DNA of 64,000 nt from Siphonodentalium dalli (GCA_032622095.1 CP136061.1:195656935-195720934); one strand, 5' to 3'; counted from the first letter of the stretch, positions 1 to 11,922 are shown. The notes: generated by a model from the sequence alone, not told the origin. Made by a program: numbers and translations.

Positions 1-839
1 CACAAACCTGTCCACGCACTATATATAATATACAAATATATAAACATATATAAAATGTTCAAATACACTATGATCGTGATCGAATGACACATATGCGTTT
101 ACTATAAATGTCGATAAAGCTATTTCTTCATCGATGAGATGCGATAGGCGCATTTCAAAATTAATTATAATAATGATTGTTAAAAAAAAAATAACATACG
201 CCAATGTTCTATAATCTGCATGATGTTCATGCGTTATATGAATATCTGTTTCTCAGATATATTTTCAACATAAGCATATCATTACATTATTTAAACATCA
301 CTCAAATGGTTGAAACAAAAATTTGGAGCTGACCCGATCGACAAGATGCTACGGCCAGACACCAAACGCTCTGTACTCAGGTAGCAATAGTTACAGCGTG
401 ACCTCTTTCCATTGGTCATGCTCGACGCAATAATACACCGCTCACTCATTATCACGAACAGTGAATACAAGAATACCATAATCAGAAATGGTGACGCCCT
501 CAAGATAATATTTTTAGCCATAAATATAAATTATAATATAAAATATATTGGTTACAGAATTCCGTTAAAACAACTAATCCTTCAAATTGTTACAAAAAAC
601 TACGGCTTATTACTGCATGTTTCTCATTCACCACACCAGAAAGCTTCTAAATGCGGATCAAAAATCGGAGGCATTGTGTCCCCGCCAAGAGTACATGGCC
701 CAGCCATTGTTCATACCTAAACTTCGAAAGCAATTAACGCGGTGATTATAGTTACATACTGCAACTATAAGACATCCAGCGAATACACACCCCACGAAAA
801 CCCGAAATGTGTTGTCATGCAATATATCTCATCGCTACA
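1..839. other. AT-rich stretch, no gene recognised
   Basis: Low-complexity AT-rich DNA with TA-rich runs near the left edge. The short open frames here have no recognisable domain, no splice-site context and no homology that I know. I see nothing else. Confidence 0.5.
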
Positions 840-1280
840 GGTTAATTATTTCCCATAGGCCTCAGTGTTAACATATAATGGCCTGCAGTTCTGACTGTCC
901 ACGAATTGTGATAAATGCGTACATGATCACCAGGATTGGCATCTGCGCAAAGTTTCTGCATGAAAAAAATCATATAGTCTAGCATGGAATATACCTTTAA
1001 ATTTGGAAATTATAATCTAGAGTCAGAATTGCATGAACAAATTATTGACATTTTCTACCTCACACCAAAAATTTTCAATCTATGAACCACGTGCTTTGCA
1101 ATGTGCCAATGTTTTGTTTGGAGTCTGAAATTTCAAGAGGAGTGATTGCATGTATTTTATATGTTTAAATATCGAAACTACTATTAACCAACCAGAGCCC
1201 CGAATTTGTTTAATTCTCTCCTGCATCTTGGTCCAAAATCCGTTGGAGGGCGCTACCAATCGAATTACTTCACTGTAACC
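840..1280. mobile_element. Diverged copy of the GGTTACAC-ended MITE
   Basis: This 441-bp stretch resembles the MITE at 32485-32935. It starts GGTTA, has the same early block CCATAGGCCTCAGTG followed by TTAAC, carries a late block CCAACCAGAGCCC and then TTCTCTCCTGCAT, and ends CACTGTAACC. The left inverted end has decayed while the right end is nearly intact. It carries no coding frame. The two copies show the family is dispersed, and the 32-kb copy shows its insertion site. Confidence 0.6.
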
Positions 1281-1289
1281 TATAACTCA

Positions 1290-1770
1290 ATTTGACACGG
1301 CCAGATTAGCCTTCCTACAATATCCTAAAACAATAAAGCTTCTCAAATCATCGGCATAGTCAAGAGCACTTTCACGAACTTGGACATCGACACTTTCTAA
1401 TCGCTCTACATAAGCATGGTCAGACCTATCATCGAATACTGTAACTCTGCATGGAGCCCACATCACAAATATCAAAGCATTGTGTTAGAGAAATACAAAC
1501 AAAAGCAACGAAACTAGAAGTTAGTCAAATCAAAACTCTATGCTACCGAGACCGAATGATAAGACTCAATCTGATGTCTTTAAAATATGGAATATTAAGC
1601 TACAGATGCCCATTGTTAACAAGGCCATAGGAAAATATTTCTTCACGCAGAGGGTGGTAAATAGCTGGAACTCTCTGTCAGACTTCGCTGTTGAGGCTCC
1701 AACACTCGATCAATTCAAAATATACATAGACTCGTTCTTCTATTATATAAAATACGAGTTCGACGACTAG
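1290..1770 (+). pseudogene. 3' end of an APE-type LINE reverse transcriptase (CR1/L2-like)
   Basis: On the plus strand around 1420-1510 the translation reads MVRPIIEYCNSAWSPHH, the conserved stretch just after the RT thumb in CR1/L2/jockey-type LINEs. After a short frame break, 1540-1770 gives a 76-residue tail with the typical FFTQRVVNSWNSL and FKIYID pattern that closes these proteins, ending at TAG (1768-1770). The upstream RT palm and endonuclease are absent, so this is a 5'-truncated, frameshifted relic. It is followed about 110 bp later by a GAT-rich microsatellite. The clade assignment is by motif only. Confidence 0.8.
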
Positions 1771-1876
1771 TAATATGTTAAAGTGACTCACAAGTAAATA
1801 TCGAATGACGATACATATATTTGTAAACAAGCATTGCAAATAATGTTATTGGGACGAAAAGTCGCAAGACTTGTTC

Positions 1877-1922
1877 CGTATTATGATGATGATGATGATG
1901 ATGACGACGATGATGATGATAT
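1877..1922 (+). repeat. (GAT)n microsatellite
   Basis: An imperfect (GAT)n run with GAC interruptions, about 110 bp after the LINE stop codon. Several CR1/L2-type LINEs end in a short tandem repeat instead of poly(A), so this may mark the element's 3' end. That link is inference. Confidence 0.8.
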
Positions 1923-2733
1923 AATTGATAGAACCACTATTATGATGATCGTGTCGTTATTTGTTTAAAATACGTATCAATTGACATATACGCACCCGTT
2001 CCCTCATTAAAATCAACATATTTCGACCATTTTAGGGGACTTCCACGAATTCTGGGACCTCCGCAAATAGACTTCCGCAAATAGGGACCTACTGCGAATT
2101 GTCACAACCGGAAAACCCCATTATCTATAAATAAAACGCCCAGCGAACCATAGTTGTCTAGAATCTCTAGGACAGTATACACCCGAGTGCGTTAACAACA
2201 TTTTTCGGCTAATCTGCTCTGCAGTAAACGCTGAAAATATATCATTATCTTGGTGATAATTCGATTAATTTTCCATTCCCCTCACAATCTGTGGTCCACG
2301 TGATAATAACGATAGTGCCATTGTCCAAGTCATAAAAACGACGAAAACCGCGAACTTTGATGTCTGTGGGTTTTCTCTCGATCGAGTCGGTTCTTTTCCC
2401 ATTTAATCGGTTCTATGCGGAAAAAATAATGTGACTAATATTTGGAATGATATTTGGTTCAAACTGACCAAATAAACACAACGAAATGTGCATTAAATTG
2501 ATATTTGCACCACTTTTCATAAATTTCAGTGAGTTACACTGCCTTCCTATATTATGCCTTATAGTAGGGCGGCTAAGTTTCAAATAGTACCAGAATCGTT
2601 GACTTAGTGATACAAGCATGCACTTTGTAATGAGTGGTCAGTATGAAGACTGAACATTTGTTTCAGACAAACCAAGCATAATGGTTGGCAGATTCAAATT
2701 GGCCGACACTTTTTCAAAATGACCGCCGTGTTT
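1923..2733. other. Intergenic, no gene recognised
   Basis: Unique-looking AT-rich sequence. It has no coding domain and no clear repeat structure that I can support. Confidence 0.4.
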
Positions 2734-2741
2734 TCAGCTTG

Positions 2742-3285
2742 TATACTCAATCTCATATATATGTTGAAGACCTCTGTCCGTCTGTCTGTATGTCATTAAT
2801 ACAAATCTACGATTCTCGACCGATCGGGACGAAACTTGGTACGTGTGTGTAGTTTGACCAGGCGGTGGACGTTGTCGTATTGGCGAGTCCGTGCGGCGCC
2901 CGTGCAGCGCATGCGCAGACGAGATCTCGGAAACGGGGGAAGCTATCGACTTGAAATTTCGTATGTGAATGTATCTTGCCCCGGATACGAATTTTATCGG
3001 GTCGCCGAGCCCGTGCGATGCCAGCTTCGCGCATGCGCAGACGAGATCTCGGAAACGGGGGGAGCTATCGACTTGAAATTTCGTATGTGAATGTATCTTG
3101 CCCCGGATACGAATTTTATCGGGTCGCCGAGCCCGTGCGACGCCAGCTTCGCGCATGCGCAGACCGGATCTCGGAAACGGGTGGAGCTATCGGCTTGAAA
3201 TTTGGTATGTGAATCGACTTGAAATTTGGTTTTTGAATAGCCCGGACAACGTCGGGCTCATCGGCTACTATTATATATACTAATC
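2742..3285 (-). repeat. Repeat element with 122-bp tandem units and a terminal hairpin
   Basis: The block ATGCGCAGAC, then GAGATCTCGGAAACGGG, then the ATCGACTTGAAATTT stretch, recurs with starts at 2911, 3033 and 3155, an exact 122-bp period with nearly three copies. The right edge carries CCCGGACAACGTCGGGCT, a short hairpin, followed by ATCGGCTACTA and a TATATA tract. The left edge has CTGTCCGTCTGTCTGTATG. Read on the minus strand the order is TAGTAGC, hairpin, tandem units, CAGACAGA-type tail, which is the same order as the elements at 6212 and 6711. The long open frames through this block arise from the periodicity and are not genes. Confidence 0.8.
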
Positions 3286-3289
3286 AAAC

Positions 3290-4771
3290 TAAAACAAATT
3301 GTTTGTAGTGTTTTTCCGCTTATAGGCGACCAAAAGGCCTGACGATTTGAGCTGAAATTTTCCATATAGGGCTAATTAATTGGAAACTGGGAGCATTATT
3401 AGATAGGACCAGTTCGTCTCAGATGCCATAAAAGGGCACTAATAATTATTTTATATATATTTTGGCTAGAGACGACCAAACAGTTGGACCATCTGAGCTG
3501 AAAATTTGTATATATATATATGGGTATCACTGTGTAGGAACTGTTACATCGGAAGTCGTTCTATCGCCGGTATTGTGATGGTTCTTGACCGATTTGTTAC
3601 GGTTCCTTATGATTAAAAATAATCATTTTTCGGGACAAAATCACGTATAATTATAGATATCTTGAATGTATTATACGTTCCTGAATGAATAGAGGCTGCA
3701 GAAGTGCCGTATTATCGAAACCTGAACTCTACATCACAATTAACTCGGAATTAGCGAGTTAACGCGTAAATTATAACTGAAAATCAAGCCACGTAAACGC
3801 AATTCCTTTGTTGTTGGTGGCGTATAAAATATGAAACGCATTCTGAACACGAACACTGAGTGTAAAATATACCCGTGTTATTCTTCAGTAAAATAGCTGA
3901 GAAAATATCCCGATAGCGGTTGATAATTTGGAACAGTAGCCTCGTAATCAACACCTGTGCGTGTTACGGTTCTATTTCAACCCAATCATGGCTGTGACGG
4001 TTCTATACATGAGATTTATTCGAACGATTTCTGCACTTTGGGCCGAATATTGTCTTGTGTATCTGACATTTTAAACCAGATAATGACTGTAGCTTATGCC
4101 ATTTACATAATACAACATGTATATTAAGAAATAATACAATAAGTACCTAATAATAATAGTAAGTGATTTTAATTGGCAGAAACCAAATATTGAAAGTCCC
4201 GAGGGGTTTAATATCATAATCATGCCTGCCTATATAAAATAACCAATGGTAATAGAAATCTACTCTCGGGAGATTATGAAATGCTATTCATTTAATTAAT
4301 ACAGGGTCTTGATTGAAAGATCCAGGTGGGACAATATTTCGATGCCAGCACCTAGATATTTCTTCATCGAAAGTCCCGTCTAAGGGACATTTACGCATGT
4401 TTGTCGCCCAGACATGAACATATCTTATGAAATCACGTTCAACTGAATCATTGATATGTTATGGTGTAGCCGAGGGATATGTGTGGTGTGTAGTGCCCGT
4501 GGCTTGGACAGGGAGGGGTGCTTCATTGATGTACGCCCCAAACTTTAGTCAAAATTTTCAACAGTTACAAATTCCATACCTTACACTAGATTGCATGGTT
4601 GGAAATTTGAAATTGTCCCCTTAGTTTAATTTTACAACAATGACTGAGGAAAGTCCCTCCTTATGTACATACACACATTTTAATAATAACGTGTTCGTTA
4701 AAAGTGTAATTGTCCGCCGCGCTCATTGAAAACAATATTAACAATATTCAATTCCTATCTAATCATCGGGG
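3290..4771. other. Intergenic, faint diverged tandem repeat, no gene
   Basis: Between about 3320 and 3520 two diverged copies of a block reading GACCAAA, then TGAGCTGAAA, then ATATA are seen roughly 150 bp apart. The rest, to 4771, is AT-rich with no domain I recognise. Confidence 0.4.
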
Positions 4772-4862
4772 CCGACTTCTCTCAGGTCGACTTCGCGTCG
4801 GGTCGTCTTCGTATTGGGCCATCTTCATATTGGGTCGACTTCACACGCCCGACTTCACTTGT
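4772..4862 (+). repeat. 16-bp degenerate minisatellite
   Basis: Four to five units with a 16-bp period are visible: GTCGACTTCGCGTCGG, GTCGTCTTCGTATTGG, GCCATCTTCATATTGG, GTCGACTTCACACGCC. Each keeps a CTTC core. No function can be inferred. Confidence 0.7.
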
Positions 4863-5539
4863 ACTCTTTTGACCAATAGTCACATGATTTTGTAAAACTT
4901 CCATTGGCTGATTGAGTTACTTTTAAAGGTTTAGTATTGGTACCCGTATTTACATTCCGGAATATCCCAGAGGATGCGTGACTACTCATGCCCAAGACCA
5001 GTTGCCCCGGGGATGCCTAGCGGTGCACTTGTTTATTTTATATTTACACGCAGTGCTGTTTTTATACAACAATTCTAATCCCCCCTATATAGATCATCAT
5101 GTGATCGACGATACATCGCGCGAGGACCTGGTTGAATTAAGGGGGTTTTATGGATCACTTCTGTCCTCAAGCTAGATTATACTTATGACATTTAATGGCA
5201 TGTTTCTAACGTGGAGGGTTAGATATGCTTGAGAAACCACCACTCTTTAATTCACACCAAGTTCTCAGCTGTCATGAACCCATAGCCATGATATATGGTT
5301 TATTTTATGTATACTAGTAATATTGTTATTTTCAGTACCTTTATATACCAGTACTGTGTATAACAATGCATATAAATTAATCCATGTATACATGTATATT
5401 GATTCAACGGATTCAGTGGTTTTGTCCATCAGTCTATCACATTTGCGGGGAAAACATGGCCACAAGCAGTACACCCTGCTAAATTTCGAATTTTAATCAA
5501 TTGGCGCACCCTGCAGCCCCGCTTTTATTGGAGAACTTT
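4863..5539. other. Intergenic, no gene recognised
   Basis: Short open frames only, without domains. No repeat structure that I can support. Confidence 0.4.
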
Positions 5540-6005
5540 TTCTCATGTGGATATTTTGGGTCACCGCTAGATGTGAGCCATATTTTGTTCTCAAACTGTC
5601 CCTGTGAAGACATCACTGCCAGCGGTGATCTTCAATTTTACTATTTTTATGGCTAAATAATTTGGTTGATCCTACAGTCGACACCCCTTGTCCGATCGTC
5701 ACCAGATTCCACAATGATCTTCTGGATAACCAGCGTGAGAGTAATCTAATTTTCCCGAATTTCGTTAAAAAACATTACCACAGGCAGCAATTTGGTATCT
5801 TACTCTTTGATCCTCTTTTGCATGACTGAATTGTTTAGCAACTGTACAGACATATCCCTCATCTGATAGTCACCAAACTTCATATTGATCTTCGGACTGA
5901 CAACTAGATGGGAGCTATCGAATGCTTTGAATTTTTTTTGGAAAACATTGTCGCCAGCAGTCATCTTCTATTTTGGTTTTTATATACATGTATATCTCTT
6001 CATGC
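5540..6005 (+). repeat. Strongly diverged tandem repeat, about 165-180 bp period
   Basis: Three related blocks are seen: AAGACATCACTGCCAGCGG near 5608, a relative near 5770, and AAAACATTGTCGCCAGCAG near 5941. Two CGTCACCAGATTCC / AGTCACCAAACTTC blocks lie between them, each followed by ATGATCTTC or TTGATCTTC. The copies are much decayed. They resemble the CCAAACTTCATNATGATC style of the satellite at 28 kb but are not clearly the same family. Confidence 0.5.
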
Positions 6006-6211
6006 GGATAGCCAGTATTACGTAGGTACTTCAACTTTCCGCATTCCTGTCATCATTTGAAATATAAAAATTTACCTGATACATGCACCCTTCAATTTTT
6101 TTTCGTCGTATCTATTTTAATGACCCGCATGCTAATATTGATACAGATATATTTGTCAAACATTTCTTTGTACAATATACAGGTATTTAGTTTGTAACTA
6201 AATCTAGAAAT

Positions 6212-6720
6212 ATATAATAGTAGCTGGTGGACCCGACTTCGTCCGGGATGTTCCCCTCTGATTTTCGGAGAATTGCGCGATTTAACCTTGAATTGACTAT
6301 TTTAAAGGTGAAGGTCATGTCGGGGTCACGATTTGACCCGTCCAAAACACTCCCCGGACAAAAGTCACGACAAAAGTACCCGTCGAAATCCGTCCGGCTT
6401 TACCCGATTTGACCTTAAATTGACAATTTTGAATGTCAAGATCAGGTCAGGGTCATGATTTGACCCAACCGAAACACTCCTGGGACAAAAGTAGCAGTAG
6501 GTATCAAATTTCGTTGAAATACTTCCGTTTTACCAGATTTGACCTTGAATTGATCTTTTTGAATGCCAAAGTCAGGTCGGGATTAACATTTGACCCGTCC
6601 AAAATACTCCCTGGAAATAATTTCCCCTAGGTATCAAATTTCGTCAAATCTGTCAGGCAGTTTTCCCGGCCACAGCTAACAGACAAACAGACAGACAAAT
6701 GTCCAAAATATATATTAGAC
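6212..6720 (+). repeat. Repeat element with three units of about 128 bp and hairpin start
   Basis: It opens with AATAGTAGCTGGTGG and the hairpin CCCGACTTCGTCCGGG. Then come three units starting GATTTRACCTTGAATTGA at 6279, 6406 and 6536, each holding AGGTCAGGGTCATGATTTGACCC and CCAAAACACTCC-like blocks. It closes with CAGACAAACAGACAGACAAATG and TATATATTAGAC. The layout matches the element at 2742-3285 read on the other strand. The RT-like reading of the frames here is spurious. Confidence 0.75.
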
Positions 6721-7085
6721 TAGCTGATGTACTCGACTTCGTTCGGGCTAGTTAGGGATTTTTTTGTGATCGCCTCCATCTGGACAGTATACCCAGTATA
6801 TACAGCGTCTGGCCAAACTATTGTTCAATTGGTCCAGAAACATGCCTATATCAGCATGTTCGAGAACATGGTCCCACGTGAAATTGGACCCGTCCATATT
6901 GCTCCCGGGATCGAAGTAGTCCTACACACAAATTTTTAGTCGGATCGGTCAAGGTCCAGAAACATGCCTATGAGCGAGGTCAAGTTGACACGTTAAATAC
7001 CAAATTCGAGCAGTGTTAGAGTCTATAACACATACACACATGCATTCATGCATACACACATACATACATACAGACAGGTGTTTCA
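6708..7085 (+). repeat. Third element of the same terminal-hairpin type
   Basis: It starts inside the tail of the previous element with ATATTAGACTAGCTGATG and the hairpin CTCGACTTCGTTCGGG. It contains two AGAAACATGCCTAT blocks (near 6837 and 6958) and ends in a (CATA)n and CAGACAGG stretch at 7021-7078. The head-to-tail placement against the element at 6212 suggests nested or tandem insertion. Confidence 0.6.
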
Positions 7086-8439
7086 AAATGTATAATCGAT
7101 AGCTACAACAATTCTATGGTAGATAGTTCACGGCCGACCTGATGCATGCATCTTAGTTTTCTTGTAGAATAAGGTAACCAGATTGCCATTGTTTGAAAGT
7201 CTGTTGAGTACGAAGTAATTTTACGGATGGCAGATTAGTCGGAATGCGAAAATACAAATTGTCGTTGTCGAGTAATTTTTGTACAGTTTTCAAGCAAATG
7301 TATCAAATAAATGTTAAACTATATGCATACCAGTCCCATATACTCATTTAAGTTATAGTATAGCCACTAGTCAGAGAGTGGCTTGAGTTTACGCACCGTA
7401 TCAACATAATTTCTTACACGATCATGTGTGCCACGCGTTGCCAAAATCCACTATCCGTCAATTAATTTGATTACGTCTTGTACACGGAAATTCGTAATTT
7501 AATTTATTGAAAATGGTGAATAGTACCCATTTAATGATAGGAATTGTTGCTTGGGGTAGCTTAACAAATCAGCCATGCAACTCAATAGTTACACAGCTGG
7601 GCTACATGTACCGGTATAATATACTCATGAGTGTCTAACCTGGTTGTGCATGCGGTGTTTTCTGGTCACTGATATGGACCAACAGGATTGACGCAACCCA
7701 GAATTGACGCAACAGGTAAACGAAGTACAAAACTAAGTGATATAATTCCAATATCTTAATGTTTCTTAATTAATCTCTGATCAATATGTTGATTGGAAAT
7801 ATTTTGCATCACTCATTTTTTTCCGACCTCGAAACACCCACCCACCACCCACTCCCTGCGTCAGGGCTATTTCTGAATATCCCCCTGGTCCTGATAAAAT
7901 TTTTAATGATTATTGGAGATGTATATACCACTAGGAAAATGCCAACGCTGTGAACCCCGGAAACATAACATTTGCTATAAGATGACATGTCTATATTAAA
8001 TTGATCTTCTTCCGTATTTCGCTCGACCTTCCAGCCACACATTATACCACATCTTTCCGGATGTTTAGTTATACCGTTAATGGGTGCAGTTAATTTGCAA
8101 GTCACTATCTGTGCTATCAAGTATCCTTAATGCCCATCGGAACGGTTACACTATCGGAAAATCGGAATAGGAATGCGACGAAGGGCGATTACAGTAAACA
8201 TAACTCTGTTTGGTATGACACGTTGTTTAATGGAGACAAACGAAATGATTCACAGAAAACGATCAGCACTTTACTGGAAATGTTCTGATATTGATCAAAC
8301 GCATTTGTTTATTGAAATATAAATTGAGGTAATGCGGTCGATGACAACAGACGGCGTATATTTTGAATATTTTAACTTGCATATCGATCCCATGCAGGGA
8401 CGTGACCAGATGGTCTCCATTGGGTGCAGGTCCAACTTT
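7086..8439. other. Intergenic, no gene recognised
   Basis: AT-rich DNA. The 103-residue minus-strand frame at 7809-8120 has no recognisable domain and no splice context. Nothing else to report. Confidence 0.4.
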
Positions 8440-8912
8440 TCTAAGCATGAAAAGCTTTAACCGCACAATTTCTGGCAAACTACGCGACGTATACATACAA
8501 GAATGGTGGACCACAATATCTAAATCAAGCAAGTACGCATTTTACCGGATTATAGAGCCAAACTTTGAAACAGAGAATTATCTAACCCTAGATGATAACA
8601 GATCAGTTAACTATATTATGGCCTTCCGGGCAAGAAACCACAAACTCCCTATAGAACATGGTACTTGGACAAATACGGATTACTCAGACCGAATTTGCAC
8701 ACTATGTAATCTTGAAATCGGCGACGAATATCACATGGTACTGAAATGTAGGGAACTTAATTAACTTAGAATAAAATACCTGAAACCCTACTACTACCAG
8801 AGACCTAACACTCACAAACTAGCGCTCTTTTCAACTCCCGAAATCAAAAGACAGTTAAAAATCTATCAGTATTTATTACGAAGATCCTAGAAATATTCAG
8901 GTCCGCCTGAGG
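8440..8912 (+). pseudogene. LINE C-terminal domain fragment with CCHC finger
   Basis: The frame from about 8485 to 8763 reads through VYIQEWWTTISKSSKY and then a finger CTLC-x7-DEYH-x4-C. This C-terminal domain follows the RT in many invertebrate APE-type LINEs. A TAA at 8761 (within ELN*) interrupts it. Without that stop it would continue to about 8908, ending EIFRSA. It is a close relative of the minus-strand copy at 18300-18745, which shares most residues. The RT itself is missing, so the copy is 5'-truncated. The sequence after 8912 is unrelated. Confidence 0.75.
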
Positions 8913-8981
8913 CTTATGGTGCGTTCACATGACGGGCAAGAAAATATCAGGTATGCCCCATGTGACTTACTTGACCAATGC

Positions 8982-9147
8982 ATAGAGAGTAATCAATTGG
9001 TTCCGAGTATTACGTTAAATAATTCACGAGAGGTGAGAGACGTCGGTAAGAAACGAGTGCGCCTTAGCGCACGAGTTTCTTGCCCAAACGTCTCTCGCCT
9101 CGAGTGAATTATTGAACGTAATTCTCGGAACTAATTGATTACTCTAT
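8982..9147. repeat. 166-bp near-perfect palindrome
   Basis: Two arms of about 75-80 bp meet at GTGCGCCTTAGCGCAC (about 9056-9071). The left arm begins ATAGAGAGTAATCAATTGG and the right arm ends with its near-exact complement, CTAATTGATTACTCTAT. Only a few mismatches and small indels are seen. It would form one long hairpin as DNA or RNA. It has no coding content and is probably a fold-back element. Confidence 0.85.
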
Positions 9148-10140
9148 TTATTACACTTCTGCATCAATTTGGTTCGCCAAATATGATTAAAACACACAGA
9201 ATGAATGCTTAAAAGTCCCGATGTGGATAAAGGTCAACCATAGAAAATTCAGTCTAGATCAGTAAGCGACGTAACGTCAATGACGTCACGGGAAATGACA
9301 TAATTCACTAGTGACATTACCAATTTTAATTAACAGCGTTTTCAATGGAAATCGCGCATAGGAGTGTAATAAAAAAAAAAAATACAGGAAAATATCCAAT
9401 GGAGGCAGTGCGCTGATATGTTGTCGCCTGTGGGTGATATGAGTTCACCACTCATGGTGGTTATCGGTATCCGTTAAATAATCTCAAGGGGATACGATGG
9501 TAACCGTTCACACACTCGAGTTATGATCAATCACATAGTATCGTCTGTTTCAACAACTTTTTAGATGAGTTGACAGAATCGCTGAAGTATTATATGGATG
9601 TGTTTAGGGACGTATATCTATAGAGGATGTTCATGTTGGATTTCCAACTACAATCCCCCCTTGAACCAGGCCCAAATACCAAGATCACATAATTAAATTT
9701 GCACCCCTCCCCTCGGCTTTGAATTTCCCACCTGGTACCTCACATGCCTTGTTTTTAAATTGAAATTTTGACTGAACACCGGGGAGGGAGGGACCTCCAA
9801 GATATTTCAAACCACTATTTTGACCAAAAGTAATAGAAATGTAAATGTTGGTCTAAAACAACAAATTCCACATGCATTACTGGTTGGAAAATCAGACTAC
9901 CAGAACAATCTCAACTCATTGTTGGTGTGAAATTTCCAACTAATATTTTGTCAGGTTTTAAATTTCCAACAAGTGAAAACTTTGACCATAGTGAGAGGGG
10001 GGTCCCATGTCAACACATGCACTACTGTATATTTGGTAATGTAATATACACCACAACCCCGCAAACCAAGCCAAAACTTCATATGGGGTCTCGGTGGGGA
10101 TGGGGGTCATCCGATTGCCACAAAACCATACTAATTTTTG
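9148..10140. other. Intergenic, no gene recognised
   Basis: Contains several TTCCAACT / AGTTGGAAA blocks (9640-9660, 9920-9980) that recur near 20510-20560, so parts are probably repeat-derived. No coding domain. Confidence 0.4.
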
Positions 10141-10383
10141 TCATCCCACATATGCATGTACTTTGAAATTATAACAGGCGTGAACCTATTTCCAAATGAC
10201 GTGACCATTTTATCATAAATCGAAGGTTTTTATGCACGAGAGCAGCAACGTGGCTTCATGTCGGTGGGTGCCTCATCCCACCCGACTACGGTAATATATG
10301 TTGAGTTGGAAATTTCATAATGTAATGAATTGCCAATATGGACTATAGGTTGTTTACCGGCCGCAATTCACTTGAACCACCAT
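10141..10383 (+). repeat. 243-bp direct repeat, copy 1
   Basis: It runs from TCATCCCACATATGC to CTTGAACCACCAT. I found no difference from copy 2 at 10936-11178, which lies 795 bp downstream. Confidence 0.9.
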
Positions 10384-10935
10384 TATATAATCTTTAATGC
10401 CTCCGCATGGGAGAGTAATATTTACATACACATTTATACAAATACATATATGATGATGGCGTGTGCGTTGGCGTGGAGAAGTATGGATGAAGAGAGATGG
10501 AGCGATAGCGTGTAGTAGTTTAGTGGTAGTAAGAATGTAGTGATGGTCGCAGGGGACCGTAGAAGAGTATAGTATATGGATATAGTAAAGTAGGCGAAAT
10601 AGAAATGATCAGATAGAGCAATTGTTTCTATAACACGTTCATGACAGATGTCATTTGCAAACTATGTGAATCGTCAGATTGTTGTGTTGTTCCCCATATT
10701 AGCACAGGCATGCAGCAGAAATGTTGCTGAATCAAGGATTATATATTCGAGATTTTCTGCTGATCCCGCGAATGGCACTGACGGAGGTCCTCCGAGAATT
10801 AAAGCCATCAGTTTTTGTACGGATAGTGATGTGAGATACAGATATAGATCGATGCCATATTTGTTGATGATCATAGTCCAGTAGACATCCCGCATTTGGA
10901 TCATAACGTCAGCTCTGCATGTCGAAAGTGCGTGT

Positions 10936-11178
10936 TCATCCCACATATGCATGTACTTTGAAATTATAACAGGCGTGAACCTATTTCCAAATGACGTGAC
11001 CATTTTATCATAAATCGAAGGTTTTTATGCACGAGAGCAGCAACGTGGCTTCATGTCGGTGGGTGCCTCATCCCACCCGACTACGGTAATATATGTTGAG
11101 TTGGAAATTTCATAATGTAATGAATTGCCAATATGGACTATAGGTTGTTTACCGGCCGCAATTCACTTGAACCACCAT
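10936..11178 (+). repeat. 243-bp direct repeat, copy 2
   Basis: Identical by eye to copy 1. The 552 bp between the copies is not itself repeated. The pair could be a recent partial duplication or the ends of a small terminal-repeat element. No convincing target-site duplication or primer-binding site was seen. Confidence 0.9.
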
Positions 11179-11539
11179 GACTAATACTGCTCCGATTGGG
11201 CTCAATCAACGCTATCAAAACCGCCGCGTTTTCACGAGCGTAATCTATGCAGCAAGAAAATAACAGAGTACAATTGTACCTGATATTTTCTTGCAGATAT
11301 TTTCTTGCAGCTTCATGTGAACGCACCATTGCCACCCGCCTGACATATTGAAACAACCGAATACCGTCCAACATTTCTATATTCTATTATTATGCCATAT
11401 ATAATATATACATGTATACCTGTACTGAAATATATTGTATATTATATCCATATATATATATATATGTAATGTCCTAACGTGACGATCAGAATAAACTAAT
11501 TGAATTGAACTTAGAATTTCCCACACTACGCTTCACTCG

Positions 11540-11765
11540 TTAACCCTTGCTATACAAAATGAATTCTCACATTCAGTTATAAAAGAATATATTACTTAGA
11601 ATGGTATACTATTCATTTTGGAATGATGTTTCGTGTGATACAAGCATACGACAGATAACACATTTACAGAATGAGTCCTAGTTATTGACGGGAAATGTTC
11701 ACATAATAAGTTCAATTGTCGTTTTGTTGAACTTATTGTCTGAAAATTTCCTATGGGATAACTAG
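11540..11765. mobile_element. Partial TTAACCCTTNCTATAC-type MITE
   Basis: It begins TTAACCCTTGCTATAC followed by a GAATTCTCACATTCAGT block, and later has ATAATAAGTTCAA with its inverted partner TTGAACTTATT. The intact relative is at 46799-47058. The right TTAA end is not visible. Fragments of the same family lie at about 13268-13330 and 24670-24790. Confidence 0.5.
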
Positions 11766-11922
11766 TAGTAATTATAATGAAAATTAATTTATGGCTGGAG
11801 TCATAAAATCATTTTCATTATAATTGTCATGTTGTTTGCATCGTTCATAGAGCACAAGGGTGTATTTTGCACTCATCCATGGCTCAAGTTAATTCATTTG
11901 TTGCATATTTTCTGTTGAGTAT

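Noticed and set aside
2734-3283. Overlapping open frames up to 140 residues on both strands
   Set aside because: They arise from the 122-bp tandem repeat and show the same peptide block in several frames.
2742-3285. Hammerhead-ribozyme retrozyme
   Set aside because: Metazoan retrozymes are tandem repeats of similar size, but I found no CUGANGA and GAAA core in the repeat units here or in the 161-bp satellite.
10141-11178. TRIM-type mini LTR element
   Set aside because: Repeats do not give clean TG...CA ends in both copies, no flanking duplication was found, and no primer-binding site follows copy 1.
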